NCBI GenBank assembly: GCA_964399735.1
Contig: CAYNSO010000007.1
Span: 3,776-67,775, forward strand
From: Fontivivens sp964399735
GTDB lineage: Bacteria > Zhuqueibacterota > Zhuqueibacteria > Residuimicrobiales > Krinioviventaceae
DNA: 64,000 bases
Reading direction: 5' to 3'
Below are positions 52,739-62,396 of the stretch, piece after piece. Each line of letters opens with the position of its first letter. The stretch's first letter is position 1. The position numbers were made by a program, and so were the translations under genes. The notes under the pieces were generated by a model. It was not told the DNA's origin and did not search any database. It was given only the letters and a program-made list of their open reading frames with translations.

Positions 52739-55330
52739 ATGAAAAAAACAGTCTTATTTCTGTTGATTTTTTTATGTACAGTAACATTGTGGGCACAGCC
52801 CCAACCCTGGCAGAATCCGAATCTCAGCTCGGAAGAGAGAGCTCAAGATTTGCTTTCACGACTAACGCTGGAAGAAAAAGTTATATTGATGAACGATATT
52901 TCAGAAGCCATTCCAAGGCTGGGCGTAAAAAATTTCAACTGGTGGAGTGAAGCGCTGCATGGCCTGGCCAATAACGATAGCGTAACCGTGTTCCCGCAGC
53001 CTATTGGCATGGCAGCGTCGTTTGATGATGAACTGGTCTTTCAAGTTTTTAATGCAGTATCGGATGAAACCCGGGCAAAATACCACGAAGCACAAAGAAG
53101 AGGCATTCCGAACCGCCGTTTTCTTAGCCTTTCTGTGTGGACGCCCAATATCAACATTTTCCGCGACCCCCGCTGGGGACGCGGCCAGGAAACCTATGGC
53201 GAAGACCCCTATTTAATGACACGTATGGGCATTTCCGTAGTAAACGGCCTTCAGGGACCTGTTGATTCACGGTATAAAAAGCTGCTCGCCTGCGCTAAAC
53301 ACTATGCTGTACACTCGGGCCCGGAATGGAGCCGCCACACGCTGAATGTGAACAATGTCGATCCGCGCGATCTGTGGGAAACCTACATGCCGGCATTTAA
53401 AGCCCTGGTGCAGCAAGCCGATGTGCGCGAGGTGATGTGCGCGTATCAGCGTCTGGATGACGAGCCCTGCTGCGGAAGTACACGTTTGCTGGAAAGAATC
53501 CTGCGTCAGGATTGGGGTTTTAAATACCTGGTTGTTTCCGATTGCGGAGCAATCACCGATTTTTATAGCAATCACAAGGTTTCTTCCAGTCAACCCCACG
53601 CCGCCGCCAAGGGCGTGTTGGCAGGAACAGATGTCGAATGTGCAGGGCCATCCTATAATAAATTACCCGAAGCGGTAAAAAAAGGGCTGATCAGAGAAAA
53701 AGATATTGATAAAAGCGTAATGCGGATTCTAGTTGGTCGTTTCGATTTGGGAGAAATGGACGATAATGCCCTGGTGCCATGGACTAAAATCCCTAAATCG
53801 GTAATCAATTGCGATGCTCACAAAAAGCTGGCTTTGCAAATGTCACGGGAAACCATGACATTGCTGCAAAATAAAGACAATTTCCTGCCGTTATCCAAAT
53901 CCGCTAAAAAAATTGCCGTAATTGGCCCCAACGCCAATGAAAAACGACTGTTATGGGGAAATTACAACGGCACGCCCATTCAAACTGTTACTATTCTGGA
54001 CGGTATAAAAACCAAACTAGCCGAAAAAAAGATTGTGTATGACCGGGCCTGCGACCTGGTTGAAAAAACGTATATCGAATCCGCCATTGGCGAGTGTTCC
54101 ATTGACGGCAAAGCCGGCATTAAAGCCACGTACTGGAATAACCGCGAATTCAAGGGTGAAGCTGTTACCACCGAACAAATTACCAATCCCATACAACTGA
54201 CCACCGACGGGCAACATCAATTCGGTACAGGGGTGAATTTGATTGATTTCTCCGGGCTGTACGAAACTGTTTACAAGGCAAAAGAAACGGGAGAACTGGT
54301 TTTCAAATTGGAAGCCAGGGGCAGATTTGAATTCTTTGTAAATGGCGATACGCTTTACAAACCGCGCCGTTTTGGCTTCCCGCGGGTGAACACCATTACC
54401 TTGCCGGTTGAACAAGGCAAGGAATATAAAATTGAAGGCCGTTTTTCGCAAATCGGCAACTGGCCTGCCAGTCTCAACCTCAATTTCGGCAAACAAGTCC
54501 CCGTTACTTTCGACAAACTGGTTGACAAGCTGAAAGGCATCGATGTTGTCGTTTATGTTGGCGGCATTTCTTCGCAGTTGGAAGGCGAACAAATGCCGGT
54601 CGAACTGCCCGGCTTTAAAGGCGGCGACCGCACCGATATTGAACTGCCGGAAATTCAGCGGGAATGCTTAAAAGCGCTAAAACAGGCCGGTAAAAAGGTC
54701 GTTTTTGTGAATTGCTCCGGTTCGGCTATGGGTTTGGTTCCTGAAACAGAAACCTGTGATGCTATTTTACAAGCCTGGTACGGCGGCGAATCCGGCGGTC
54801 AGGCGGTGGCGGATGTATTGTTCGGCGATTATAACCCCTCAGGTAAATTACCGGTAACGTTCTACAAGGATATAAAGCAATTCCCGGACTTTGAAGATTA
54901 CTCTATGAAAGGCCGTACCTATCGCTTTATGGACGATGCGCTGTTCCCGTTTGGATTTGGGCTGAGCTATACCACCTTCTCCATTGGTGAAGCCAAAATC
55001 AGCAAGACTGAAATTAAAAACAATGAAAGCGTTGATATTACAATCCCCGTGTCGAACACCGGCAAACGCAACGGCACAGAAATTGTGCAGGTATATGTAC
55101 GCCAGGTGGGCGATAGCGAAGGGCCACTGAAAACATTGCGTGGTTTCAAACGTGTAGATATAGCCGCCGGTAAAACCGGCCAGGTGGTTATCACTTTACC
55201 GTGTACCTCATTTGAATTTTTCGACCGCACCGCCAATAAAATGGTTGTTGCCGCCGGCGAGTATGAAATTTTATACGGTAACAGTTCAAGCGATCGAGAT
55301 TTGAAAACGACCAGGATTACGATTTTATAG
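52739..55330 (+). CDS. GH3 beta-glycosidase with inserted PA14 domain (probably beta-xylosidase)
   Basis: An 863-residue exported enzyme. A signal peptide ends near residue 20 (WAQ). The N-terminal barrel includes NFNWWSEALHGLAN, WTPNINIFRDPRWGRGQETYGE, and the nucleophile Asp268 in VVSDCGAITDFY. The second alpha/beta domain is interrupted at about 450-595 by a PA14 carbohydrate-binding insert (GIKATYWNNREFKGEA). The domain then resumes (DVVVYVGGISSQLEGEQMP), and the C-terminus is a fibronectin-like fold (TEIVQVYVRQ). The WWSEALHG start is typical of GH3 beta-xylosidases and arabinosidases. It would finish xylo-oligosaccharides in the periplasm. The ribosome-binding site AGGAGG is excellent. 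Confidence 0.92.
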   Translation: MKKTVLFLLIFLCTVTLWAQPQPWQNPNLSSEERAQDLLSRLTLEEKVILMNDISEAIPRLGVKNFNWWSEALHGLANNDSVTVFPQPIGMAASFDDELVFQVFNAVSDETRAKYHEAQRRGIPNRRFLSLSVWTPNINIFRDPRWGRGQETYGEDPYLMTRMGISVVNGLQGPVDSRYKKLLACAKHYAVHSGPEWSRHTLNVNNVDPRDLWETYMPAFKALVQQADVREVMCAYQRLDDEPCCGSTRLLERILRQDWGFKYLVVSDCGAITDFYSNHKVSSSQPHAAAKGVLAGTDVECAGPSYNKLPEAVKKGLIREKDIDKSVMRILVGRFDLGEMDDNALVPWTKIPKSVINCDAHKKLALQMSRETMTLLQNKDNFLPLSKSAKKIAVIGPNANEKRLLWGNYNGTPIQTVTILDGIKTKLAEKKIVYDRACDLVEKTYIESAIGECSIDGKAGIKATYWNNREFKGEAVTTEQITNPIQLTTDGQHQFGTGVNLIDFSGLYETVYKAKETGELVFKLEARGRFEFFVNGDTLYKPRRFGFPRVNTITLPVEQGKEYKIEGRFSQIGNWPASLNLNFGKQVPVTFDKLVDKLKGIDVVVYVGGISSQLEGEQMPVELPGFKGGDRTDIELPEIQRECLKALKQAGKKVVFVNCSGSAMGLVPETETCDAILQAWYGGESGGQAVADVLFGDYNPSGKLPVTFYKDIKQFPDFEDYSMKGRTYRFMDDALFPFGFGLSYTTFSIGEAKISKTEIKNNESVDITIPVSNTGKRNGTEIVQVYVRQVGDSEGPLKTLRGFKRVDIAAGKTGQVVITLPCTSFEFFDRTANKMVVAAGEYEILYGNSSSDRDLKTTRITIL

Positions 55331-55366
55331 AATTTTACTTTCCTCTCGTCGAAAACGGAGTGATCC

Positions 55367-57202
55367 ATGTCAAAACGTTTTAGATATTTTTTGTTTTGTG
55401 TTAGTCTCTTTATAGTTATTGCCGGCGCCCAGGCGCCGGCTAATGACGACCCGGCCTTTTACCAATGGGCGCAAACCCCGCCCATGGGCTGGAATAGCTG
55501 GGATTGTTTTGGCCCCACGGTGACGGAAGATGAAGTTAAAGCCAATGCCGATTATATGGCGGCACATTTAAAAAAATTCGGCTGGGAATATATTATTGTC
55601 GATATCCGCTGGTATGTGCAGAACGATAAAGCGCATGGCTATAACCAAAAAGACCCGATTATCGATATGGATGAATACGGGCGTTTGACGCCCGCTATAA
55701 ACAGGTTCCCCTCCGCTGCCGGGGGCAAAGGTTTCAAGCCCCTGGCAGATTATATTCACAGCAAGGGATTGAAATTCGGCATTCATATCATGCGCGGCAT
55801 TCCCAAACTGGCGGTACAAAAAAACACGCCGGTTTTGGGCAGCGCTGTAAAAGCACAAGATATATATAATACCAAACAGCTTTGCCAATGGCTTGGCGAC
55901 ATGTATACAGTGGATGCCGTCAAACCGGGCGCCCAGGAGTATTACAATTCCCTGTTTGAATTGTATGCCTCATGGGGCGTTGATTTTATCAAAATTGACG
56001 ATCTCTCCCGTCCCTATCACCAGGCTGAAATTGAACTCATCCGTAAAGCAATTGACCGGTGTGGCAGACCGATTGTGTTAAGTACCTCTCCCGGTGAAAC
56101 GCCTATCGCATCTGCCGCACATGTCAGTACCCATGCCAATATGTGGCGCATTATCGACGACTTTTGGGATAACTGGTCGCAACTAAGCGTTCATTTTTCT
56201 CTTTTTGAAAAATGGTTCCCCTTTATGGGACCAGGACATTGGCCCGATGGCGATATGCTGCCTTTGGGCAGAATTGGCATTCGCGCCGAGCGCGGTGATG
56301 ACCGCATGAGCATGCTTACTCAAGATGAACAATATACCTTGATGTCGCTATTTATCATTTGCCGCTCGCCGTTGATGTTCGGCGGCAATTTGCCGGACAA
56401 TGACGAGTTTACCCTGCAACTACTCACCAACCAGGAAGCGCTGGCCGTTTTACAAAACAGTACCAATAACCGCCTGCTTTTTAACGACGGCGAGAAAATT
56501 GCCTGGACTGCCGATGACCCGGAAAGCGGCGACAAATATGTAGCGTTGTTTTATTCTTCAGATCAGAAACCGGTTTTGGAAGATAAAGCGCTTTACAGCA
56601 GCAGGTTACTAACCACCAGGCCTGGCGAGCAAACTGCGGAAATGGCCGTCAATATCACCGGGGCAAATAAACTGTACCTGGTTATTACCGACGGCGGCAA
56701 CGGCGCACACTGGGATCATGCAGACTGGATTGAGCCGCAACTGACCGGTTCAAAGGGAATCCTGCGTCTGACGGATTTGCCCTGGGTGAACGCTACCTCC
56801 GGCTGGGAAACGGTCAAGATCAACAAAAGCGTCGCCGGTAACAAACTTGTCGTTAACGGCAATGTATACGAAAATGGTATAGGCGCTCATGCGACCTCGA
56901 TCATCGAGTATGATATACCGGCAGGATATGATACATTTACTTCCCTGGCTGGTCTTGACGGCGAATGCATTACCCACCCGGAAGGCGCTACGGTAAAATT
57001 CCATATATTTACTCAATATCCTACCGGTTTCCCGCCGCAGGATTCCCTGGATGTCCAACTTGAATTTGCGCAATTGGGCATACAGGGCAAATGTAAAGTG
57101 CGTGATTTATGGGCTCAAAAGGATATAGGCGAATATATGAATACATTTTCGCTGCCGGTGCGCAAGCATGGCGCGCGGTTAGTAAAGATCAGTAAACTCT
57201 AA
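55367..57202 (+). CDS. GH27 alpha-galactosidase with NPCBM domain
   Basis: A 611-residue exported enzyme (signal peptide to about residue 21). The barrel begins TPPMGWNSWDCFGP, the GH27 signature. The nucleophile is Asp211 in WGVDFIKIDDLSRP, followed by RPIVLSTSPGETP with the region of the acid Asp. ICRSPLMFGGNLPD closes the barrel. A beta-sandwich follows, then a C-terminal NPCBM domain from about 480 (KINKSVAGNKLVVNGNVYENG and GIGAHATSIIEYDIP). Family members hydrolyse alpha-galactosides or, in related forms, beta-L-arabinopyranosides. It starts 36 bases after the GH3 stop, with GGAG at the start, so the two are probably co-transcribed. Confidence 0.9.
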   Translation: MSKRFRYFLFCVSLFIVIAGAQAPANDDPAFYQWAQTPPMGWNSWDCFGPTVTEDEVKANADYMAAHLKKFGWEYIIVDIRWYVQNDKAHGYNQKDPIIDMDEYGRLTPAINRFPSAAGGKGFKPLADYIHSKGLKFGIHIMRGIPKLAVQKNTPVLGSAVKAQDIYNTKQLCQWLGDMYTVDAVKPGAQEYYNSLFELYASWGVDFIKIDDLSRPYHQAEIELIRKAIDRCGRPIVLSTSPGETPIASAAHVSTHANMWRIIDDFWDNWSQLSVHFSLFEKWFPFMGPGHWPDGDMLPLGRIGIRAERGDDRMSMLTQDEQYTLMSLFIICRSPLMFGGNLPDNDEFTLQLLTNQEALAVLQNSTNNRLLFNDGEKIAWTADDPESGDKYVALFYSSDQKPVLEDKALYSSRLLTTRPGEQTAEMAVNITGANKLYLVITDGGNGAHWDHADWIEPQLTGSKGILRLTDLPWVNATSGWETVKINKSVAGNKLVVNGNVYENGIGAHATSIIEYDIPAGYDTFTSLAGLDGECITHPEGATVKFHIFTQYPTGFPPQDSLDVQLEFAQLGIQGKCKVRDLWAQKDIGEYMNTFSLPVRKHGARLVKISKL

Positions 57203-57245
57203 TGATAATATGTAAATTTAAAAAATCGCAGCAAAGGAGGACGGA

Positions 57246-58430
57246 ATGAAGCTTCGCATCTGTATGGTAATAATATATTTTCTTTCCGGAACATTGATCC
57301 GGGCGCAGCAGGCCAACGTTAACCTGGATTACAATCCGCAAAAGAACACCGAAAATCTCATTCCCTTCAGCGCGCCGCTCAATTCGCCGGATGTGCACGA
57401 TGACGGGACTGTTACATTCCGGCTAAAAGCGCCGGCCGCGCAGGATGTGCGGCTGACCGGCGTCGCCATTCTCACCGCGCTGGGAAATCCGCGCCAGCCT
57501 GTGCCTTTTACAAAAGGCGAAGACGGAATTTGGACATTGACCGTTGGCCCGCTCCGGCCGGATATGTATGTATATTTTTTCAATGTGGATGGAGTGCAAA
57601 TTGCCGACCCCGGCAACACCATAGCAGCATTCACCGCCATGCCGCCGTACAGCGAATTGGTGGTGCACGGCAGCGGCCCGGCGTATTATGACGCGCGCAA
57701 TGTTCCGCATGGCAACGTTACCCGTCATGTCTATCACTCCAATGTTACCAACGGCGAGCGGGAAATGTATGTATATACCCCTCCCGGCTATGACCGCAGC
57801 AAGAGCTATCCGGTTCTCTACCTGGTAGGGGGCAGCGGCGAACTGCCATCAAACTGGGTGTACGACGGGCGCGTGAATTTCATAATGGACAACCTGCTGG
57901 CCGAGGGCAAAGCCGTGCCGATGCTCATAGCCATTCCCAATAACCAGGTCGTCCACCGCAATCATCCCAGGCATACCGAGTTGACGTTCAAGTTGTTCGA
58001 GGCGGAACTGCGGCAGCATGTCATTCCGCTGGTTGAGAGCGAGTACAGCGTTCGCCGTAACCCGCAAGGCCGCGCGCTTTCGGGTTTATCTATGGGCGGC
58101 CGGCACACGCAGTTCGTCGGTTTTAATTCACTCGATCTGTTCGCTTCATTCGGCGTGCTCAGCGCCGGCGATGTCAATAGCGAAGAGACTTTGGCCAAAT
58201 TCCTCAACGATCCGGATGTCAATCAAAAGGTCGATTACCTGTTTGTCGGCCAGGGTACGGAAGAAGCCAACGGCCGGATGGGCGAGCGCTGCGTTGCCCT
58301 GCACAAAGCATTGCTAAACCACAATATCACCCATGAATATTATGTCGGCGGCTATGGCGGCCATGACTGGTCTACCTGGCGTCACCTGCTTTATTATCGT
58401 TTTTTGCCGAATTTATGGCGTAAAAATTAA
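57246..58430 (+). CDS. CE1-type esterase with altered oxyanion-loop motif
   Basis: A 394-residue exported esterase: signal peptide to about residue 20 (RAQ), E-set/CBM48-like domain about 50-140, CE1 catalytic domain from about 155. The nucleophile Ser282 lies in GLSMGGRH, and the terminal His in YGGHDWSTWRH. The loop that in the neighbours reads LHGGGEDE or VHGWGEDE is LVGGSGELPSNW here, so the usual His-Gly oxyanion motif is changed. It is the most divergent CE1 in the locus and may have a different ester preference. AAAGGAGG precedes the ATG, 43 bases after GH27. Confidence 0.82.
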   Translation: MKLRICMVIIYFLSGTLIRAQQANVNLDYNPQKNTENLIPFSAPLNSPDVHDDGTVTFRLKAPAAQDVRLTGVAILTALGNPRQPVPFTKGEDGIWTLTVGPLRPDMYVYFFNVDGVQIADPGNTIAAFTAMPPYSELVVHGSGPAYYDARNVPHGNVTRHVYHSNVTNGEREMYVYTPPGYDRSKSYPVLYLVGGSGELPSNWVYDGRVNFIMDNLLAEGKAVPMLIAIPNNQVVHRNHPRHTELTFKLFEAELRQHVIPLVESEYSVRRNPQGRALSGLSMGGRHTQFVGFNSLDLFASFGVLSAGDVNSEETLAKFLNDPDVNQKVDYLFVGQGTEEANGRMGERCVALHKALLNHNITHEYYVGGYGGHDWSTWRHLLYYRFLPNLWRKN

Positions 58431-58486
58431 GTTTATCCTGAACTTTTATTGAAAAAAAATTGAAATTTTTACTATTATAGAACAAT

Positions 58487-58572
58487 GGGCAGTGTCCCAC
58501 TATTTGTTCAAACATACTATGGCGAATTATTAAACATTATTCAAAAGTTATAGCAGTGGTGGAACACTACCC
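58487..58572. repeat. Inverted repeat between CE1 and GH43 genes
   Basis: GGGCAGTGTCCCAC (58487-58500) faces GTGGGAACACTACCC-like sequence (58557-58572, with a one-base bulge), separated by about 56 AT-rich bases. It may be a small non-coding mobile repeat or transcript-processing structure. Confidence 0.45.
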
Positions 58573-58638
58573 ACCCTGCAGGTTTATGATAAACTAATTT
58601 ATAGCGTAATAATTAAACCAAACATAAGGAACTGTTAT

Positions 58639-59790
58639 ATGAAGAAAATCAGTATTCTAATTGCAATGTTGGTGGTTTTCAGTTCAATACCACTAACCAC
58701 CGCCCAAACCACAGAAAAGAAACAGCTAGTGCCAACCGTTACTATTCCCGCTCCTCCCGGTTCCAAAGGTTTTGGCATGCCGTCGACCACCCGGCCAAGC
58801 GGCGCTACCCCGGCGCCCAGAAGGCCCTGGGCAAGCGCCAGCGTTACTGATCCCCGCGAAATTTTTACCACAACTCTGGATGAACTGAGTATGAGCGATC
58901 CGTTCATTCTGGCGGATGAAGCTACGAAAACTTATTATTTGACCAGCAGCGGCGGTTGTATTTATAAAAGCAAAGACCTGAAAAACTGGGAAGGCCCGTA
59001 CGGCGCGTATGATGTTACCGGCGCCTGGATGGAAGGTTGTAAATTTGTCGCAGCCGCCGAAATCCACCATGTTAACGGTAAATATTATTACGCCGCTACG
59101 TTTGGCGACAGGAACGATCTTGTCGATGTTGTGCCCCGCAGATACAACGTTCACCGCAACCAAACCATGATCCTGGTAGCGGATAAAGCGGAAGGCCCAT
59201 ATAAACCGTTAAATCCCGATCCGCAATATGATTACCTGCCGCATACCTGGGACATTATCGACGGTACGATCTGGTACGAAAACGGCGTCCCCTATTTCGT
59301 TTTTGTTCATGAATGGATGCAAACGGTTGACGGCACTATGGAATATGTAATACTCTCCCCCGATTTAAGCAAAACCATAACCGACCCGGTATGCCTGTTT
59401 CGCGCCAGCGAAGCCGCCTGGGCGCTGGAAATGGTTGGCAACGAAGAAATGACCTTTGGCCTGAAACTGCCAGGCTGGGTTACCGACGGGCCGGAACTTT
59501 TCCGCACCGGCACCGGCAAACTGGGCATGTTATGGTCAAGCTGGGGCGCAGGACGGTATTTGCAGGGTGTGGCGTATTCCGAATCCGGCACGATTGACGG
59601 GCCGTGGATCCAGGAAGAAAAACCCCTGGTCGGCAACAACACCGGTCACGGTATGATGTTCACCACTTTTGAGGGGAAACGGCTGCTTTCCATTCATCAT
59701 GCCGAAGGCGACGGCCCCCGCAAACCGCAGCTTTATGAAATCGACGATTCGGGCGACAAACTGATCCTCGGACCGAGATATAATCCATAA
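58639..59790 (+). CDS. GH43-like glycosidase, paralogue A
   Basis: A 383-residue exported protein with a signal peptide ending at about residue 22 and a proline-rich segment (KKQLVPTVTIPAPPGSKGFG). A beta-propeller of the GH43/GH117-like clan follows. Candidate catalytic residues sit in LSMSDPFILADE, TWDIIDGTIWYENG and WVTDGPELFRTGTG. The segment SGTIDGPWIQEEKPL is another blade motif. Nearly the same protein occurs at 61198. Each follows a CE1 esterase gene, so the CE1-GH43 pair seems duplicated. Predicted arabinofuranosidase or xylosidase activity; the exact GH43 subfamily is not recognisable by eye. AAGGAA precedes the ATG. Confidence 0.8.
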   Translation: MKKISILIAMLVVFSSIPLTTAQTTEKKQLVPTVTIPAPPGSKGFGMPSTTRPSGATPAPRRPWASASVTDPREIFTTTLDELSMSDPFILADEATKTYYLTSSGGCIYKSKDLKNWEGPYGAYDVTGAWMEGCKFVAAAEIHHVNGKYYYAATFGDRNDLVDVVPRRYNVHRNQTMILVADKAEGPYKPLNPDPQYDYLPHTWDIIDGTIWYENGVPYFVFVHEWMQTVDGTMEYVILSPDLSKTITDPVCLFRASEAAWALEMVGNEEMTFGLKLPGWVTDGPELFRTGTGKLGMLWSSWGAGRYLQGVAYSESGTIDGPWIQEEKPLVGNNTGHGMMFTTFEGKRLLSIHHAEGDGPRKPQLYEIDDSGDKLILGPRYNP

Positions 59791-59837
59791 TCAATACAAT
59801 TATAATCAATACTATTTAACCAAAGAGGAACAAAATT

Positions 59838-61001
59838 ATGAAAAAAGCCATTATAATAATCACATTGTTGCTAATTTGCAATCTTGCCTCAGCGCAGTTT
59901 GCCGGAGTTATGCGCGGCCAAAAAGAAGAGCCCCTGCCGGAAGGTTTTAAACCGGCGTCGACCAATACGTTTATTTCGCAATACCCGGCGGTCAACGCCG
60001 AAACCCGCCAGGCTATGTTCAAAGTTATGGCCCCTGCCGCGCAAATAGTCCAGGTCGATCTGGGCGGCAAGAAATACAATATGACCAAAGATGAAAAAGG
60101 CGTTTGGTCGTGCGTATCCGATCCGCAGGTGGTGGGTTTTCACTATTATGCCATCCTCATCGACAGCGTTGCCGTAATGGATCGCGGCAGCGAAGCCTAT
60201 TTCGGCAGCAACTGGGAGTCAGCGGGTATTGAAATTCCCGAAGGCCCGGAAGGCGATTATTACCGCTTTAACAAAAATATCCCCCACGGACAGATACGCT
60301 CGATTGACTATTGGTCCGATATTAACGGCAAGGAACGGCATATCAATGTGTATGTCCCTGCCGAATATGAAAAAGAAACCAATAAGAAATACCCGGTATT
60401 GTACCTTGTACATGGCTGGGGCGAAGATGAAAACGGCTGGTCGATTCAGGGCCATACAGCCAATATTATGGACGGCCTGATTGCCGCCGGTAAAGCGGTT
60501 CCCATGATCATTGTTATGCCCAGTGGCGATATAAAAACCAATTCAGATGTCCGTACCGCATCGGGTGACATTTCACAAATTTATATCAACGATTTGATCC
60601 CGTTTATCGATAAAACCTTCCGCACCTACACAGATAAAGAACACCGGGCCATGGCCGGGCTGTCCAGAGGCGGCTTTCAGACCTGTCTGACAGTTTTACC
60701 CAATCTCGATAAATTTGCCTGGATGGGTACATTCAGCGGCTTTTTTGGCTTCCGCGGCAACAACACCATAGAAACAGCCTACAATGGCGCTTTTAAAGAC
60801 GCCGACGCTTTTAACAAACAAATTAAACTCTTTTACATGAGCATTGGCACCGAAGAAAGAATGGGCGCCAAAGAAGCGGCCGATCAATTGATCAACCACG
60901 GTATCAAAAACATTGTCTATTTCGAATCACAAGGCACAGCCCACGAATGGCTGACCTGGCGACGCAGTCTATATGATTTTGCGCCGCGGATTTTTAAATA
61001 A
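59838..61001 (+). CDS. CE1 esterase with N-terminal E-set domain
   Basis: A 387-residue exported esterase (signal peptide to about residue 20). The E-set domain at about 50-135 has AMFKVMAPAAQIVQVDLGG and GFHYYAILIDSVAV. The catalytic domain has LVHGWGEDENGW, Ser276 in GLSRGGFQ (Arg after the nucleophile, unlike Met or Trp in the others), and a terminal His in TAHEWLTWRRSLYDF. Its C-terminal part is very close to the second module of the double esterase at 45053. AGAGGAA precedes the ATG. A perfect hairpin terminator follows. Confidence 0.85.
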   Translation: MKKAIIIITLLLICNLASAQFAGVMRGQKEEPLPEGFKPASTNTFISQYPAVNAETRQAMFKVMAPAAQIVQVDLGGKKYNMTKDEKGVWSCVSDPQVVGFHYYAILIDSVAVMDRGSEAYFGSNWESAGIEIPEGPEGDYYRFNKNIPHGQIRSIDYWSDINGKERHINVYVPAEYEKETNKKYPVLYLVHGWGEDENGWSIQGHTANIMDGLIAAGKAVPMIIVMPSGDIKTNSDVRTASGDISQIYINDLIPFIDKTFRTYTDKEHRAMAGLSRGGFQTCLTVLPNLDKFAWMGTFSGFFGFRGNNTIETAYNGAFKDADAFNKQIKLFYMSIGTEERMGAKEAADQLINHGIKNIVYFESQGTAHEWLTWRRSLYDFAPRIFK

Positions 61002-61019
61002 GCTAACTTTCTTCCATAC

Positions 61020-61056
61020 TCAAGAATCCCCGCATTTTCAATACGGGGATTCTTGA
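61020..61056 (+). terminator. Hairpin terminator after CE1
   Basis: TCAAGAATCCCCG (61020-61032) and CGGGGATTCTTGA (61044-61056) are perfectly complementary around an 11-base loop. An AT-rich tract follows. Confidence 0.75.
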
Positions 61057-61197
61057 ATTATTTATTGCTATATTCGGATGTAAATTTTGAAAAACTAAGG
61101 ACAGATTTTTGCATTGTCTGGCAAACCCTTTCCTTAGTCTATTTAATATAATTGCCCGGTAATTTGAATGTATTAGTCTTTACAAGGAACTAGTCAC

Positions 61198-62343
61198 ATG
61201 AAGAAAATAACATTCGTATGTGTAATTTTGATTTTTTTAGCTTTAATACAACCAGCTACAGCCCAGCCGGAAGCCAAAAAACAGCTTGTACCAACAGTAA
61301 CAATTCCCGCCCCGGAGGGCGCCAAAGGGTTTGGAATGCCGGCAACCGGCAACGCCAACCCAAATCCCCCAAGAAGGCGCTGGGTAGGGCCAAGTGTAAC
61401 GGAACCCCGTGAAATTGTTACTACGACATTTGATGAGTTAAGTATGAGCGACCCCTTTATTTTCCCGGATACAAATACTAAAACATATTATCTTACCAGC
61501 AGTGGCGGGAGTATTTACAAGAGCAAAGATTTAAAGACCTGGACAGGTCCTTACGGCGCAATCGATGTTACCGGCACATGGATGGAAGGTTTAATGTTTG
61601 TAGCGGCTGCCGAGATTCATCAAGTGAATGATAAATATTATTATGCCGCTACCTGGACGGACAGGAAAGAACTTGTCGATGTTATTCCGCGCAGATACAA
61701 CGTATACCGCAATCAAACCCAGATACTCGTCGCTGATAAACCCGAAGGGCCCTATAAACATATCAATTCCGATCCCAATTATGATTACCTGTACCACAAT
61801 TGGGACGTTATTGACGGGACTATCTGGTATGAAGACGGGATCCCCTATTTTGTGTTTGTGCATGAATGGACTCAACTTGTTGACGGCACAATGGAATATG
61901 TAAAACTCGCCCCGGATTTGAGTGCAAGGATTTCAGAGCCGGTATGTCTTTTCCGTGCCAGCGAAGCGTCCTGGGCGCTTGAAATGGTTGGCAACGGCGA
62001 AATGACTTTTGGCATGAAGCTGCCCGGTTGGGTAACCGATGGGCCGCAACTTTTCAGAACTAAAACCGGTAAACTTGGTATGTTGTGGTCAACCTGGGGC
62101 GCACACAGGTATTTACAAGGCGTGGCTTATTCCGAATCCGGCACGATTGACGGGCCCTGGATACAGGATGAAAAGCCATTAAAAGATGACAATTCCGGCC
62201 ATGGTATGCTATTCACAACGTTTGAAGGGAAACGACTGCTGGTTATACATCATGCAGAAGCAGACGGACCTCGCAAACCGCAATTCTATGAGATCGATGA
62301 TTCGGGTGATAAACTGATACTTGGACCGAGATATAATCCATAA
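61198..62343 (+). CDS. GH43-like glycosidase, paralogue B
   Basis: A 381-residue exported protein, nearly line-for-line the same as the one at 58639: the same KKQLVPTVTIPAP segment, LSMSDPFIFPDT, NWDVIDGTIWYEDG and WVTDGPQLFRTKTG. It ends with the identical DDSGDKLILGPRYNP. The N-terminal linker differs (shorter, NANPNPPRRR), and the codon usage has drifted, so this is not a very recent copy. Same predicted activity with possibly altered linkage preference. AAGGAA precedes the ATG, and the CE7 gene starts 53 bases downstream. Confidence 0.8.
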   Translation: MKKITFVCVILIFLALIQPATAQPEAKKQLVPTVTIPAPEGAKGFGMPATGNANPNPPRRRWVGPSVTEPREIVTTTFDELSMSDPFIFPDTNTKTYYLTSSGGSIYKSKDLKTWTGPYGAIDVTGTWMEGLMFVAAAEIHQVNDKYYYAATWTDRKELVDVIPRRYNVYRNQTQILVADKPEGPYKHINSDPNYDYLYHNWDVIDGTIWYEDGIPYFVFVHEWTQLVDGTMEYVKLAPDLSARISEPVCLFRASEASWALEMVGNGEMTFGMKLPGWVTDGPQLFRTKTGKLGMLWSTWGAHRYLQGVAYSESGTIDGPWIQDEKPLKDDNSGHGMLFTTFEGKRLLVIHHAEADGPRKPQFYEIDDSGDKLILGPRYNP

Positions 62344-62396
62344 TTCATTTTGTATACAGGTATACAATTATTCCAAGGTAAACAAGGCAGCGCTTT

